Below are positions 1 through 12,079 of a stretch of DNA of 64,000 nucleotides, in pieces; positions within the stretch are counted from its first letter, which is position 1; the number at the start of each line of letters is the position of its first letter. The DNA comes from Arachnopeziza araneosa (lineage: Eukaryota > Ascomycota > Leotiomycetes > Helotiales > Arachnopezizaceae), in contig QYAI01000096.1 in NCBI GenBank assembly GCA_003988855.1, positions 1 to 64,000 on the forward strand, in the 5' to 3' direction. The position numbers and the translations under genes were made by a program. The notes below the pieces were generated by a model that was not told the origin of the DNA, ran no database searches, and worked only from the letters and a program-made list of their open reading frames with translations.

Positions 1-1850
1 TATTACTAGCTAACTAAATGCAAAAAGCTTAAACTATAGCTAAAAAAAACTTTTAGAAAACACGTAAACGCATAAAAAAAAGTGTAAACTAGCACTAAAG
101 AAAAATTAATTAAGCTATAAATAACAAAGTTTACTTTTTTACTAAAAACTTAAAAACTTTTTAACTAAGCTAAAAACTAGCTAAACAGTAAACAAGTTTT
201 TTTAAGATATTAAAACAAGTTAAGTTTTTATACTAAATTAAACTACTAAAAAAATCGAAAATTTATAATGTTTTTGCTTTAAATTTTTTTAAGAAAAATT
301 TAAATACACTTTTACTTAAACAATTTTCTTTTAAACTTTTTAAGAAAATTATCTAAAGTAAAAAAAAATAAAAAGTAAAAAAAGTTTTAGCTATAAAAAA
401 AATAAAAAAAAAGTTAAAATACAAAGTTAGCTAAGTTAAATATAATTTAAACTTTAAATAGTATTTAGCTTTAAACTTAGCAAAATTTCTAAAGATACTA
501 CAAAATTTTTACTTAAATAACTTTACACAACTAGAACTTTTACAACTTTTGTACAAATAGCTAAAGTTATAAAAGTTAAAAAAAAAAATTAAACATGCAG
601 AAAAAAACAAAGTAATAAGCGTAGTAAAAAAAAAAAAATTTTACGCAAACAATGCTTAAGCATTAAAGCACTAAAACGCTACTAACTTTAAAAAAATTTA
701 ATTTAATACGCTACTTAATTTTTAATTTTTATTTCTTATTTTTTATCTTTATTTTTCTTGCTATTTTTGTTTTTATTTTTGTCTAAAGCGTATAAGAAAC
801 TTTTCTTGCTACTTTTATTACTAAAAGTAGCTTTACTTTTACTTTTACTTTTATCTGCACTTTTACTTTTAGAACTACTAGTAACAAATTTTGCTTAAGT
901 TAACTTTTAAGCAAAAGTTGCTGCAGCTGCTACTAAAGCTGTAGCAAAAGCATAACTTTAGTAACAGCGCATGTAGTTAACATTTGCAGTTAAAGTCTTT
1001 AAAAATAATTAGTTACTATACTAGACTACTATTAAAAACTTACTTAGATATTTTTTCTTGTTGTACAAGTTTTTTTTATTATAGCAAAACTTAAAGATGT
1101 ACTTGTAAGTGCTTTTGCAAAAGCTACTACTACTACTACATTTAACGCAGTAGCTACTACTTAGATCGCAGCATTGCTATTAGCAGCTTAAAAAATAGCA
1201 AACTTAGTGTTAACAAACTAAAGAATTTGCAAAGTGTTAAAAAGTAACTTTAAAATCTTTTAAACTTATACTAAAACACAAAGTGCGTTTTGTGCAATGC
1301 AGTATTTACACTTCTTTAAAGTAGCTTTAGCGAAAGTGCATACATAACTATTTACAGTCTTAGCTTAGCGCAAGCAGCAAAAACAGCAAACTTAATAAGC
1401 TGCAAAAAAAGCTTTAGAAGAAACTAAAAAAAGTATTGTACTATAAAAAGTTAATAGCAATCTTAAATCAGACTTAAATACTTACAGAAGTTTAAAGTAA
1501 AAAAGTATGTAAGAAAGAAAAAAAAAACTTAAACGCAAAAAGAAAACTTTAACTTATATAAGTAGTTTAGACTATATTTACTTTTTTCTTTTTGCTGCAA
1601 GTTAATAGTTAGTTCTTGTTTGCTTTCTTGTTTGCTTTTTTATTTGTTTTTTTTGTTTGTATTAGACTTAGATCAAGCGACTTTTAGATACGACTAAAGC
1701 AAAACACATATAATTAGACAAAGTCTGATTTATATTAGAACTATCTAGAAAAGCTTAAGAACAAGCTTTAGTCTAAGAAAAAAAGATGTAATAAGCAAGA
1801 TATTACGTAAACTAAATGTTATGTGTAGACAGCACGAGCGACAAAATCTT
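1..1850. repeat. AT-rich, RIP-like decayed block
   Basis: Extremely AT-rich sequence with long A and T runs, many TA dinucleotides and no ORF of useful length. This is the look of transposon-derived DNA after repeat-induced point mutation. A faint coding trace remains on the plus strand near 1370-1560, where a Lys/Gln/Glu-rich frame continues across several TAA codons that would be CAA in an undecayed copy. It resembles the basic tail of a fungal transposase, but that is only a guess. Composition becomes balanced from about 1850 onward. Confidence 0.7.
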
Positions 1851-2288
1851 ATTTCCGAAGTGTAGAGAATAAAAGGCATATTTAGAGTCTATTCGGACTA
1901 GAGCTAGAGAGAAGTCTACTGTAGATAAGGCACACCTTACTCGTGTAGTTTTTCTTTTCTTATATTCTTCTTTTCCTTCGTAGCTAGCTTATAAACCGAA
2001 TGTACTCAGACTATTAACGCACTCTTATATGCCTCTTGACTAGCCACATCCGTGTTCGTGCCGTTACAATACTAGAATAGACCCCTCGACTCGCAACCCC
2101 ACCTTCAAGCTTTTACTACCCTTCAAACTTATAAAACGATTAGTCATAAATACCTAAGGTCTATTATAATGCCAAATCGTTATTCTTAGTCTTATGGCTG
2201 CCGGGGCACACCATATCATCCGACGCAGTACATGAGCTGTTACTTCCTCTAATAAGCGAGCAAAGATCCTAGTCAGCTGTATCGAAGG

Positions 2289-2690
2289 TTACGGTAATCC
2301 TTGTGGTACTGTAATTCCGTGGGCTGCGAAATGTGGCTTGCCGTCCCGTACCGGAAGATTCTCGTTTCCCGACATCTTCCGATCAAGGTCCAAAAATGGC
2401 GCTGTGCATAGGCTGGCTGTGATTAGCTGGTCTGGCGCCCGCGTCCAGTGGGAATCCCTCTTTCCGTGACCACGGATGCATTCAAAACCCCCCCGTCCTC
2501 TTACTTCCGGCATCGTGTCGCTCTTCGATTTTCCAGAATCCGTCATCTTAACATCAACAACGGATAACTTTGTACCTTTCCAATAAAATACAGCGTCCTT
2601 CGGATTCTGTCTACATTTGCTATGCAAGTGGTTGGCTAGGTTGCGCCACGATGCAGCCTCGTGAGCGGCGCCTACGACCACGACTTCCAA
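2289..2690 (-). other. Unrecognised 133-codon open frame beside the HET relic
   Basis: An open frame in the GC-balanced sequence between the AT-rich block and the HET relic. I recognise no family in the translation. It lacks a signal peptide or membrane segment and is rich in Gly, Arg, Lys and Asp. Because its neighbours are degenerate gene fragments, it may be a shadow or relic of an older gene rather than an expressed one. Confidence 0.2.
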
Positions 2691-2791
2691 CGCTCAGTTC
2701 CCTCGACCTTCAAACCGCAGTGCTTGCGCCAATATACTAAACAAGTAATACACCTCGTGCTTGCCGTAAGACCTCCCACGAACCTCTACCT

Positions 2792-3060
2792 ATGGCTTTT
2801 ATACGCCTCTTACACCGCAAACCCGACGGCGAGATCGTCTTTCGCGAACCTACCAGCGGCGAAGTCCCTGCTTACGCAATTCTCTCTCATACCTAGGAAA
2901 AAGATGAGGTTCTCTTTCAGGACATGGAATCTGGCGTGGGCATAAGGAAGACTGTGAACAACGCTGGGTAGAGGATAAAAAAGTTTTGCGCGAAGCAGGT
3001 CGCAGTAGACGGACTCGAATACTTCTGGGTAGATACCTGCTATATCGACAAGCCACAGGA
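2792..3060 (+). pseudogene. HET-domain gene relic with two Trp-to-stop changes
   Basis: From an ATG the frame reads like the first part of a fungal heterokaryon-incompatibility (HET) domain. The landmarks are an AYAILSHT motif, then DEVLFQDM, then DGLEYFWVDTCYIDK. Two in-frame TAG codons stand where HET domains carry Trp: right after LSHT (normally LSHTW) and before RIKKFC. Both fit a single TGG-to-TAG change, a G-to-A transition expected of RIP. After the IDK block the similarity fades and the rest of the domain is missing. No compensating splice sites are seen, so this is a truncated pseudogene. Intact HET proteins trigger cell death after non-self fusion. An intact, divergent HET gene lies at about 52 kb in this window. 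Confidence 0.85.
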
Positions 3061-3099
3061 AACCTTTAGTAGCAGTGACCAAAGCATATTAAAGGTCGA

Positions 3100-3461
3100 A
3101 ACCCCCTATCTGTAATTAGATCACTAGCTTAGAATTCTAAAAGACACTGGATCTTTGGTCTTAAAGCTTTCGACGTATGCCTTGATTTTGCCGTCAGACC
3201 ACTTCAGACATCTACTTAGATACACTTAATGTCTTTGATCCTGCCTTTTGTGTAAATGGATTTTAATATAAAAGAATCTTGGAAAATAACAAGTAACTTA
3301 GAAACTTTCTATAAGGTTCCTTCGCTTCATCAATCCTCCATCAAAATGTCAATATCAGCTTGAACAAATTGACTGCCTAGAATGCTCAATTGAATATTTA
3401 ATGAATTAGTAGCTCATCCCCATTTCCAAAGAAATACAAGAAACTCTACCAACTCTAAGTC
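3100..3461. other. Gene-free stretch
   Basis: About 360 bases between the HET relic and the 3' end of the next gene. The sequence is AT-leaning, with no recognisable gene, repeat or RNA. It presumably contains the 3' UTR of the minus-strand gene. Confidence 0.5.
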
Positions 3462-6400
3462 TCACTCTTGCTTCCACTTGAACATATACGCCATCAATAG
3501 ACTATTCAAGACCGCAATAATCCAACAAGCAAAACCAAAAGCTCCCTGGAAATCATGTTCAAGGAACTTCCATAACGCCGCTGCCACACCACTCAAAATT
3601 AAAACGAAGAAGTTTGCCTTGAATAGTGCCGCAAAATCCGGGCCTTCATCAATATATATGCCCCAGCCAAATGTAGCCAAAGGTGCAGATTTCAGCAGAC
3701 TAGCCTCGAGTCTCCGGGGAAAACGTAGCATCCAGAATAATGTACTAGAGCCCTCAATGCATTGGAGGTAGTGGAGAAACAGATCTTCTGCGATTGGGGG
3801 ATCGCCCTCTAGTGGACATGGTTCGTATACCCAGTTCTTGGCATCGACTTCGCTTTTTGGCGGGAGCGCGAGAGGTTTCTGTAGGATTCCTACACGGTGC
3901 CGGTTTTCGAGGGAAAACTAGATATTATAAGAGCTTGTCTTTAAAGAGAGAATGAGACTTACGCGGACGAAGGAGATGGCTGCAGGTTTCAATAGCCAAA
4001 ATCTAGAGCGGAAACCTCGCAAACCAAGATATTGTTTTCTGATAGCTTGGAAGAGTGCACCGTCTGTTGAAATATTCGCTGTGTCAATTTCTGCAAGGCT
4101 TTTTAGATGGGGCCCGGTGTTGACGCATAATTCTAAAAATGAGAGATCATGCTCGTTATTAGCAGCCACGGAAAGAGTTTGCGAGGCGGAGATTGTTGGT
4201 AAATTGTTTAAACCTTGAGGTGGCTGCATTAAGACACTAGAGGAATTTGGTTGGAGATGTGCAGTTGGTGGAGACGTTAAATTATTCGTCGAGTGTTGCG
4301 ACGTGGTGCTATATGAGTTTCGGTTTGGCGGACGTTGCAGTATTGCGGCATATTTGTTCAGCGTGTCTAATGACTTATTGTTAAAGTCCGCAAAAAGGTC
4401 ATGTCCACACGCCTATCCCTAGTCAGTAGTGTCCTCAGCCAGATACAAACGATGTAGAATATATACTTACACAAGTCCATTCAATCCGTGACCGACCTTT
4501 CGCAACAGGCCTTCTTCTCCATTTTGCCCATCGATTCTGAAGTGTAAGTGAAAGATGTGTTAGACTATTGGTAACCCATAGCTTGTTTGGTAATAAAACC
4601 TCCTCAAGTCTTCCATGTTTAGGTTTCAATCCTTTTAGAGAGAGTTCTTCCATATCAAAATTGTGAAGCCCTTCTTTCTCATTTTGCTGAGGCGTGTCCA
4701 ATTCTGCATTCCATAAAGCATCCACGCCTTCTATGGATGAGGACCCAAATTGTGGGAAGCTCACATCTGATTTTGCATCTGATATTGGACCTAGGACGTC
4801 GCCTTCTTCAGCGGCTAAGTCTCCTTCTCCCACGTCGACTACTTTATCAGATCTCAAGTCCAAATCAGCTCTGGATGATTTGTCACTTGGAAGATAGTAT
4901 GTTGTATAAGATGGCCCCACGAACTCGGCCAATTGCTGTTTGAATTCCGAGTACGCCGTCGAAGACATGAGATACAATTTGACTTTCTCCAAAGTAGGAA
5001 GATATGGCTGCTCATCGTTGCTGAGATTACTATCAACATCGCTCCCAGAATCATTCTGTTCAAGCTGATCTTCAGCGTTGATTTCCTCTGCACCCGGCAG
5101 AAGCTCCAAAAACCGCTCAAGCGTAAGCTGTGACTGTTTCTGTTTTTGAAGCTCATGTAAGGGAGTTGTTTGTCTATTATCAGGAAGCCTGAGATACTTC
5201 TTAATGTGCATGATTATAAACGCCCTGTAAGTGTGTACAAGACGTACTACGCTTTTTTCCAAGTCGTTTCGTGCTTCTCTCCGGAGATTAAATGCAAATT
5301 TCTTGAGAATGCGTCGTAGATTTCGCTCGAAGCGATCAGACTCGAAGTTTTTATAGCCATCTTTGATCAAGCCGCAAATCAACTCGTCCTTAGCTAGCAT
5401 TTCCGCCAACTCTTCCGCAGCTCCTCCGGCGGCAGTGGGATTAACAGATGAAATTGTATTCATAGTGGCCAAACTTCTAACAGAGACAACAGATTCGGAC
5501 CCCCACTTCGCAGAGTCATGGATCTCTTGACCGTTATTAGGATTGGGTTGGTGGGTCTTTTTTGATACCATACTAGAATATCCACTGTCTTTCGAGAATG
5601 ATGTATTGACATCTGTGTCACGCGAGGGGAGTTTAGGGAACTCGGGGAAGTTGCTGTCCATATTGCCGGACCATTCCAGAGCACCGAACCGGCTGCCGTA
5701 GCGATCCTTGGATATATCCCGAAGCCGATCATCTGTAACTGAACCGAGTAATGCCGCCGACCTGCCCATAATCTTCACTCTTCTGACGTTAAAGAGATCC
5801 GCAAGAGTTGTTACTACTTGATCGCAGTCTTCATCGGCAATGACCTCTCCGGCGATGTGTATTTTTTGATTAGAGGCCTCTTTGCATACTTCCGAACATA
5901 GCTTCGCGCAGTTGATCTCTTCCTGCAACCGCAACGTCTCGCTTTCACCGTCAAGCCCCCTATTAGAGGTTATAGAGTCAAGGCGTCCCTGAAGGCGACT
6001 AATTGTCTCTAGCAGATTATCGTGGTTCTCGTTCAGCGATTTTTGTGTCAGAAGCTGCGCTTCAAACTGGTTCAGCATATGAGGTGCTTCTCTTTGTAAG
6101 GCCATATGCCCATCTTGCAATGACTTGATATACGAGTCCAGGCATTCGCAGATGCGGAGACACTGCACTGTCACAGTTTTCTCATCCTGCAAATCTATGC
6201 TTGAATCCTCTAAGAGAGTTGCACGGTCTGTAGCAACGCTCGTTATTTTCTCATCGATACATTGAAGGCGAGTCTCGAGATTGTAAGCCGTGTCTTTGAT
6301 CATCTCGTTATACTCTTCAACAACTGATTGAGTAAGCTGAGAGATATGCCTGAAAGATGGGTTAGAAAGCTTCTTAGATAGGCATAAACACGTAAGGAAG

Positions 6401-6806
6401 CTTACATAGTGATAGTCCCCAAGCCAATCGCAATTGTCGACTTGTAAACCGCCAGAGTATCAATGAATTCGTTAATATCGCCTCTTCTGAACTCCATCTT
6501 TGTCCAATCTTTTAAGCCATTTTTCGACTTTCCGTCAAATATTTTTATTGCAACTTCGAACTCGCGACACATTTGGGCACATCGATCTATGGGGTCTTTC
6601 AAAAGCGTCAAACCCGGGGTGTCGCTATTAACGGCCATTTCCAGAGAACTCAGAATATTAATAAGATCCAGCAGACTATCTTGTAGTCTACTTAACGTTT
6701 TGTCGCGACCTTTGTAGCATTTCACCGTCTCCTGAAGCGCCTTTACCGATATAATAGTAGCCGGAATAACAGCTAGCGCCGAAGTATGAATACTCGAAGG
6801 ATCCAT
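3462..6806 (-). CDS. PigL_N/Helo-like domain protein with two C-terminal membrane helices (1061 aa)
   Basis: Four exons join in frame: 6806-6406, 6349-4471, 4412-3963 and 3917-3462. The first ~130 residues (start MDPSSIHTSALAVIPA, then KGRDKTLSRLQDSLLDL) match the N-terminal helical domain known as PigL_N or Helo-like, which also caps some fungal NLR and HET-related proteins. A coiled-coil stretch (~140-340) follows, then a disordered Ser-rich part with DSGYSS, a helical basic region (near DGYKNFESDRFERNLRR) and a conserved C-terminal part. The C-terminus has two hydrophobic helices (around FFVLILSGVAAALW and CWIIAVLNSLLMAYMF) before a KWKQE end. The architecture recurs in ascomycetes as a protein of unknown function. 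Intron 2 uses the second of two nearby acceptors, because the first leaves GGA TAG. Function unknown; a membrane-linked signalling role is inference. Confidence 0.85.
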
Positions 6807-8280
6807 TGTTGAAAGAGGTAGAAAGAGATATTTCTATACGACTGCTTTGGGAAATTTTCGAGTTTTGGCGCACGGGAATATCCAAACTGACGGGATTGAG
6901 TACAATCAAAGGGCGGGGATTTCTTTTACTTATGAACCTGATTGTCACCACTGCTAGTACCAATAGCGCAGAGTCTATAAGCGCCGGCGACCTAGTCGTC
7001 TCCAGTGTGGTCAATATGTTCGTGGTAACAGATTATAGTATCTTGCTTCGGGCGCTTAACGCACGGCGACTCAAACAGTTTCCGTAGTCTCCACGCAGCC
7101 TTACGCGATCACAGCACATCGCAACAAGATTATTGCACACGCTTGGCTTAAGACGGTAAGTAGATCTACGAAGAAACAAAGATGAAGCTGGGTAAGGCTA
7201 CTGCGCGTCTCTTTTGAAGTCATAAAATAGAGGCCGGCTGCTGCTAAAGGGCCGAAGTTGGTGTGTTATGGGGCGGCAAGAGAGGCTGAGTCAGGCCACG
7301 GAGGCATCTGCTGCATGATTCTGTTGCGCAGCCACAGGCTCGACCGCCAAAGGGCTCTGACACTTAGCGCTTGCACACTGGAATTAATTCTTAAATATAG
7401 TTGTACCTATCTCATTCTGACCAGGGTCCTGGATCGCTTCGCTTGGAGGTACCGATTGGTGGCCTATAAATGCCACAAGGCCGACAATGATTTTCAACAT
7501 CGTGATGGGGCTCGGAAAGTCAGATCAAACTTTTCTAGGAGTTTAAAGGGATGGAGGGTAGAGCGAGGGATATTACCATGATCTGCAAGGGCACGGTATG
7601 AATCAAGCACGCCAGGAGGAGCGCCTTGCGCGAGTACTTGACTGGCTCGGTCCATCTTAGCCTCCCATGGTGATGGTGTTGTGAAGGGGACGAGTGACAG
7701 CGGCTTCAGTGCGCAGACTCCAGCGTGCTATCGCGCGAGAAACCTGCTCTTACGCCACACGCATGACCAGGGTTAAGAATAGTGGCTGAGTAGAATATAG
7801 CGAGCGCGGATTTATACAGTATATTGCAACCGGGCTAATACACATTACTAAGCACTAAATCCCGAAACTAAGTCATGTGGCGTTTATGCCCCTCTCCTCA
7901 AACCGGAGTAACTCCCGGGCTTTATCATTTTCTCTTCGAGCATCTTTAAAATTTAGAATTGTATTCTTTTGTTATATAACCTTTCCCCAAGTGCTCCGAA
8001 CTTTGAAGAGACTTTAATGGTTGTGATTAAGCATGGGGGAACTGCCGAAGCGGCGATAAGTACCGTGATTAAAACGATCGATAGTACAATCAACCGCAGT
8101 CTTTTTCTTATTACGAAAAGTTCTTTTTAGGGAGGAATGGTTAAAGAAAGTAGCACCTTAATAATAATTTCGTAGGCTTATTAAGAAAAAAATTATGATT
8201 CCAAAACTATAAATCTGTCTCGCGACACAGTGCGTCTCGGCACGCGGGGACGCACGTTATTGTGTTATTATTATCTGCGT
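6807..8280. other. Intergenic region without a recognised gene
   Basis: About 1.5 kb between the PigL_N-type gene, whose promoter must lie at the left end, and the polypurine tract. Short open frames occur (for example around 7258-7581), but none shows a known motif or a plausible exon structure. Composition is balanced up to about 7.8 kb and becomes AT-richer beyond. Confidence 0.4.
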
Positions 8281-8308
8281 ACTTTTTTTTTTTTTTTTTT
8301 TTTTTTTA
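8281..8308. repeat. Poly(T) tract
   Basis: A run of roughly 26 consecutive T residues followed by AAAA. It directly precedes the polypurine minisatellite. It could be the poly(A) tail scar of a retroelement inserted on the minus strand, but no element body is visible. Confidence 0.8.
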
Positions 8309-8344
8309 AAACAGAACAAATAACAAAATGCAAGGTCGCCGGGA

Positions 8345-9165
8345 AGGTCTTGTAGTAAGAGAAGTCGTAGTAAGAAGAATATGCAGTCGAAGTAGAGAGA
8401 TATAGAAAAGAAGAAAGAAGTTGTAGTTAGAAGTAGAGTAAGAAAAGGTTAAGAGAAGTAGAGAAGTAGAGAAGAGTAGAAAAAGTTAAGAAAAGATAGA
8501 AAGAAGTAGAGAAAGTAGAGAGAAGTAAAAAGAAGTTAAAAAAAGTAGAGAGAAAGTAGAGAAGTAAGAAGTAGAGAAAGGCAGAAAAAAGTTAAGAAAA
8601 AGTAAAAAAAGGCGAAGAAAAGTAGAAAAAAGTAGATAAAAGTAGATAAAAGTAGAAAGAAGTAGAAGAAGTAGAAGAAGTAGAGAGAAGTAGAAAGAAG
8701 TTAAAAAGAGTAAAGAGAAAGTAAAGAAGTAGAAAGTAAAGAAAGGCGAAAAAAAGTTAAAAGAAAGTAAAAAAAAGCAAAGAAAAGTAGAAAAAAGTAA
8801 ATAGAAGTAGATAAAAGTAGAAAGAAGTAAAGAAAGTAAAGAGAAGTAGAAAGAAGTTGAAAAGAGTAAAGAGAAAGTAGAGAGGTAGAAGGTAGAGAGA
8901 GGCGGAAAGAAGTTGAGAAGAAGTAAAAAAAAGCGAAGAAGAGTAGAAAAAAGTAGATAGAGGTAGATAAAAGTAGAAAAGAGTAGAGAAAGTAGAAAGA
9001 AGTAAAAAGAAGTTGAAAAAAGTAAAGAGAAAGTAGAAAGGTAGAAGGTAGAGAGAGGCAGAAAGAAGTTAAGAAGAAGTAAAAAGAAGCGAAAAAAAGT
9101 AGAAAAGAGTAAATAAAGATGCATAGAAGTAGAGAGCTGTAGAAAAAACGAAGGAAGCGTTAGTA
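8345..9165. repeat. Polypurine minisatellite, ~156-bp higher-order period
   Basis: About 800 bases of almost pure A/G on the plus strand, with only scattered T (mostly in AGTAGA) and very few C. A landmark AGGC(A/G) followed by AAAAGTT recurs at about 8579, 8744, 8900 and 9056. That gives a larger unit of 156-165 bp built from short AGTAGAAAGA-like units. The minus strand is open for 212 codons only because the repeat length is near a multiple of three. It would encode a Phe/Leu/Ser/Thr string with a ~52-residue period, so I do not call a gene. Confidence 0.85.
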
Positions 9166-10620
9166 GTCAAGTAAGAACGTAGTCAAGTAGTTTAATTTAA
9201 AATGTAAATATAAAAGCAAAGCCGCGATCAAAGCACAAGCTATAGTAAGAATTTTCTTTACTATAACTTGTGCACTTTTCTTGCAACGCTTAAAGAAATT
9301 AAGCTTAAATAGTATAAAAAATAATTCTTATAACTTGCTAAAAACTAACTTTACGATTTCTCTTACTTCGAACTTTTTTGCTAGAAGCGAAGTCGTTCTA
9401 AAAGTATACTTTAATGTTACTATTTTGTTTTATTTATAAGCTTGTAATATCGTCTTAACTAAACAACAAAGATTAGATTAAAGAATAAACTTTTGCAATT
9501 TAAACATCAAGATTAGCTGCAGAAAAAAGCTTAAGTTAAAAAGATTTGTCTAACTATAAAAAACTTCTCGTATTCTAGCATTAGACATAGATTCTAATTT
9601 AACATATGTATTAGTGCTATACTACTCGCTAAAAGAACTTTACTGCATACTTGCTTGTTATACTAGGTCTTTAACGCTAGAACTAAGATAAAATGTTACT
9701 TTGTTTTAGCAGTTAATATCGTAATAGCGTAACTTTAAGTATAAAAATGCTACTTTTACCTTGCTTCTAAGTAGTCTTTATTCTTTAAATTGCGCATATA
9801 GCTTTTCTTCTTATTAACTTAATGCTTTTAATAGTTCTGCCTTGCTTTGTTGCAACTAAGCTTTTCTTTAATTGTTATGCTTTTTTATCTTTTTTTCTTA
9901 AAATCAATGTTCTTTAAGTTATCAAGCTCGATGCTTTTTTAGCTTCTTGTTTCTAAGCTATTAATGTTTAATTCTTTGCTATACGCATCTTGTAATTGTC
10001 GCAGATTATCTCGAACTTTTATAAAGATCTTGTAAAAGTTAGAAAGTAAGCTGTAGAAATGCTATAAGCAAACTTGTCTATAACTTCGTTGCACTATACT
10101 TACTAAAACTAGCTTAAAAAAAAGCGTACTTAGAATATTAAAGAAGAAATTGTTTGTAGTAATTCGCATATAAAATTATCTTAACTTAGCACTTTTAATT
10201 CTCTAATGTTTTTCTTAATATATTTGTGCAGTAAGCTAGAATTGTGCTAGTGCAACAACTAAGTTTTTGTCGCTAATCTTATTGCTTGTAGTTAAGGAAA
10301 TAGTTTAGATCGATTAGTAAGAATAAGAAATTATTAAAATTATTAGAATTCGTATAGCAAGTATTGTAAAGTGCTATTGCGTTCTATAGAAGTTTAGTTT
10401 CTTTTAGAAGTCGATTAGACTTTCTGTAAGAGCGTCGTAAAACTAAGACAAAGTTAGATTAGCTGCTACTAAACTTATGTGCTACTTATAGTCTTATCTC
10501 TGCTACTAATAACATAGCAAATAACTGTAAGACTCGCTAAAAAATACTAGCATTGTTATATTGTTTTCTTACTTACGCTTTTGTGTTAAAGTTAGACATA
10601 CTTAATACTTAAGCGCGAAG

Positions 10621-10809
10621 CTAGCTTGTATCGCTCTTGTTATCTGCGACTGCGTGTTTTTCTTTAGAACCTAAAGATAATGTTTTAGAAAAGTTTTTCG
10701 TATAAAATCTTAAGAGTAAGAAAAAGACAGCTAATTGTAAAACGTACTTAACAGAACATAATTCAGATAGCGCGCGAAAAGCTTCGTTAAATAAATCTAT
10801 TAATGTCAA
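10621..10809 (-). other. Short 62-codon open frame in AT-rich block
   Basis: A small frame (MTLIDLFNEAFRALSEL...) with one hydrophobic segment and a Lys-rich end. No family is recognised and there is no supporting context. In decayed repeat DNA it is most likely chance or a relic piece. Confidence 0.12.
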
Positions 10810-12079
10810 GTATATATTAAACTGTAAATTTTAACGTAAAGCGTAATAGTATGTTAGAGTTTTCTAGCTGCACAAGTGTAATAATAAAGCAAAGTTAGAT
10901 ACTTAGCTAACAATTAATGTATAATTAGGCAACAACTTTTTTTTCTGTCTAGCGATTACATAAGTAAGCTTAAGCTTAAATATTTAGCACGTGCGAGGCT
11001 ATTTTTTACTAAAATCGTTACTTGCTTTAATTCGACTCGCGTAGCAATCTTACATAAATTTGCACGCTACAGCTGCTACAAAAATGCTAACTATTTCTTA
11101 CTAGAAAGCTCTAAGAGCTTAGCTAAAACTTTTTTAAAAGTTTTAAAGATAGTAGTAAGCTCGATAGCAGCTGTAGTAAAGAAAGTCTGTTACGCTATTT
11201 AAGCTTTGCAAACTAAGCGTAAGAGCAACAACGCGAACGTAATTTTCTATATTAATCTAATTCTATTAATGCATATACGCTTTATACAGCATTTACTTTC
11301 TTATTACATGCGTCTTCGAGTAAGAAACCTGCGACTTTTCTTTAGCTTTAAACTTTAACAGCGTCTTAAACTTTCTATACTTTCGAAGCTAGTAAGTATA
11401 TGTTAAGAAACTTAAGCGTCTCGATCTAAAGCTTTCGTAAGAAGCTTTTAGTAAAGCTAGAATAAAGTAGCTAGCTTATAATAACTAGACGACATATACG
11501 ATAATAAGAAGCTTAGTTCTTTAAGTATTATTCTTCTAAGCTAGCTTAGTTAGTTTACTATACTTAAAAGTGCTGTAAATAATTTAACTTAAACAAGCTT
11601 AAGTTTTTCTTACAATTACAAGTAAATAAAAGATCTTTCGAAGTTTTAAAAGTTTTTGTAAGAAGTTACAGCTGCATAGTAAAGACTTGTAAACAGTAAC
11701 TTTGTTATTTCAAGAAAGTAAAGCTAAGAAGCAATAACTGCTTCGAAGCTAACTATATATAATTATCGTACGAAGAAAACAGCTAACTGTTTTTTTTGTA
11801 TAAGAATTTCTCTAATAGTTCTGTTAATAGTCGTATTAACGTACTAGAAACGTATTAGTTCTTTTTGTTGCACGATAAGCTCGAAGCATTCTAATTCTAA
11901 AGGTCGAAAACAGCATTTAACAGCTTCTTTTACTAAACTTACTACGAATACTACAAATACAAAAAATAGCTAGCTTTATAATCGCGATTTTCAATAGAAC
12001 TTTATTAATAGTAGTATTTATTCTAATAGTTACAGATATCTAAATAGCTAAGTGCTAGCAAAGCTAAACAATTAAAAGA

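Noticed and set aside
8486..9124. 212-codon minus-strand open frame in the polypurine tract
   Set aside because: Only Phe, Leu, Ser, Thr and Tyr in a 52-residue repeat; a by-product of a stop-free repeat, with no coding signal.
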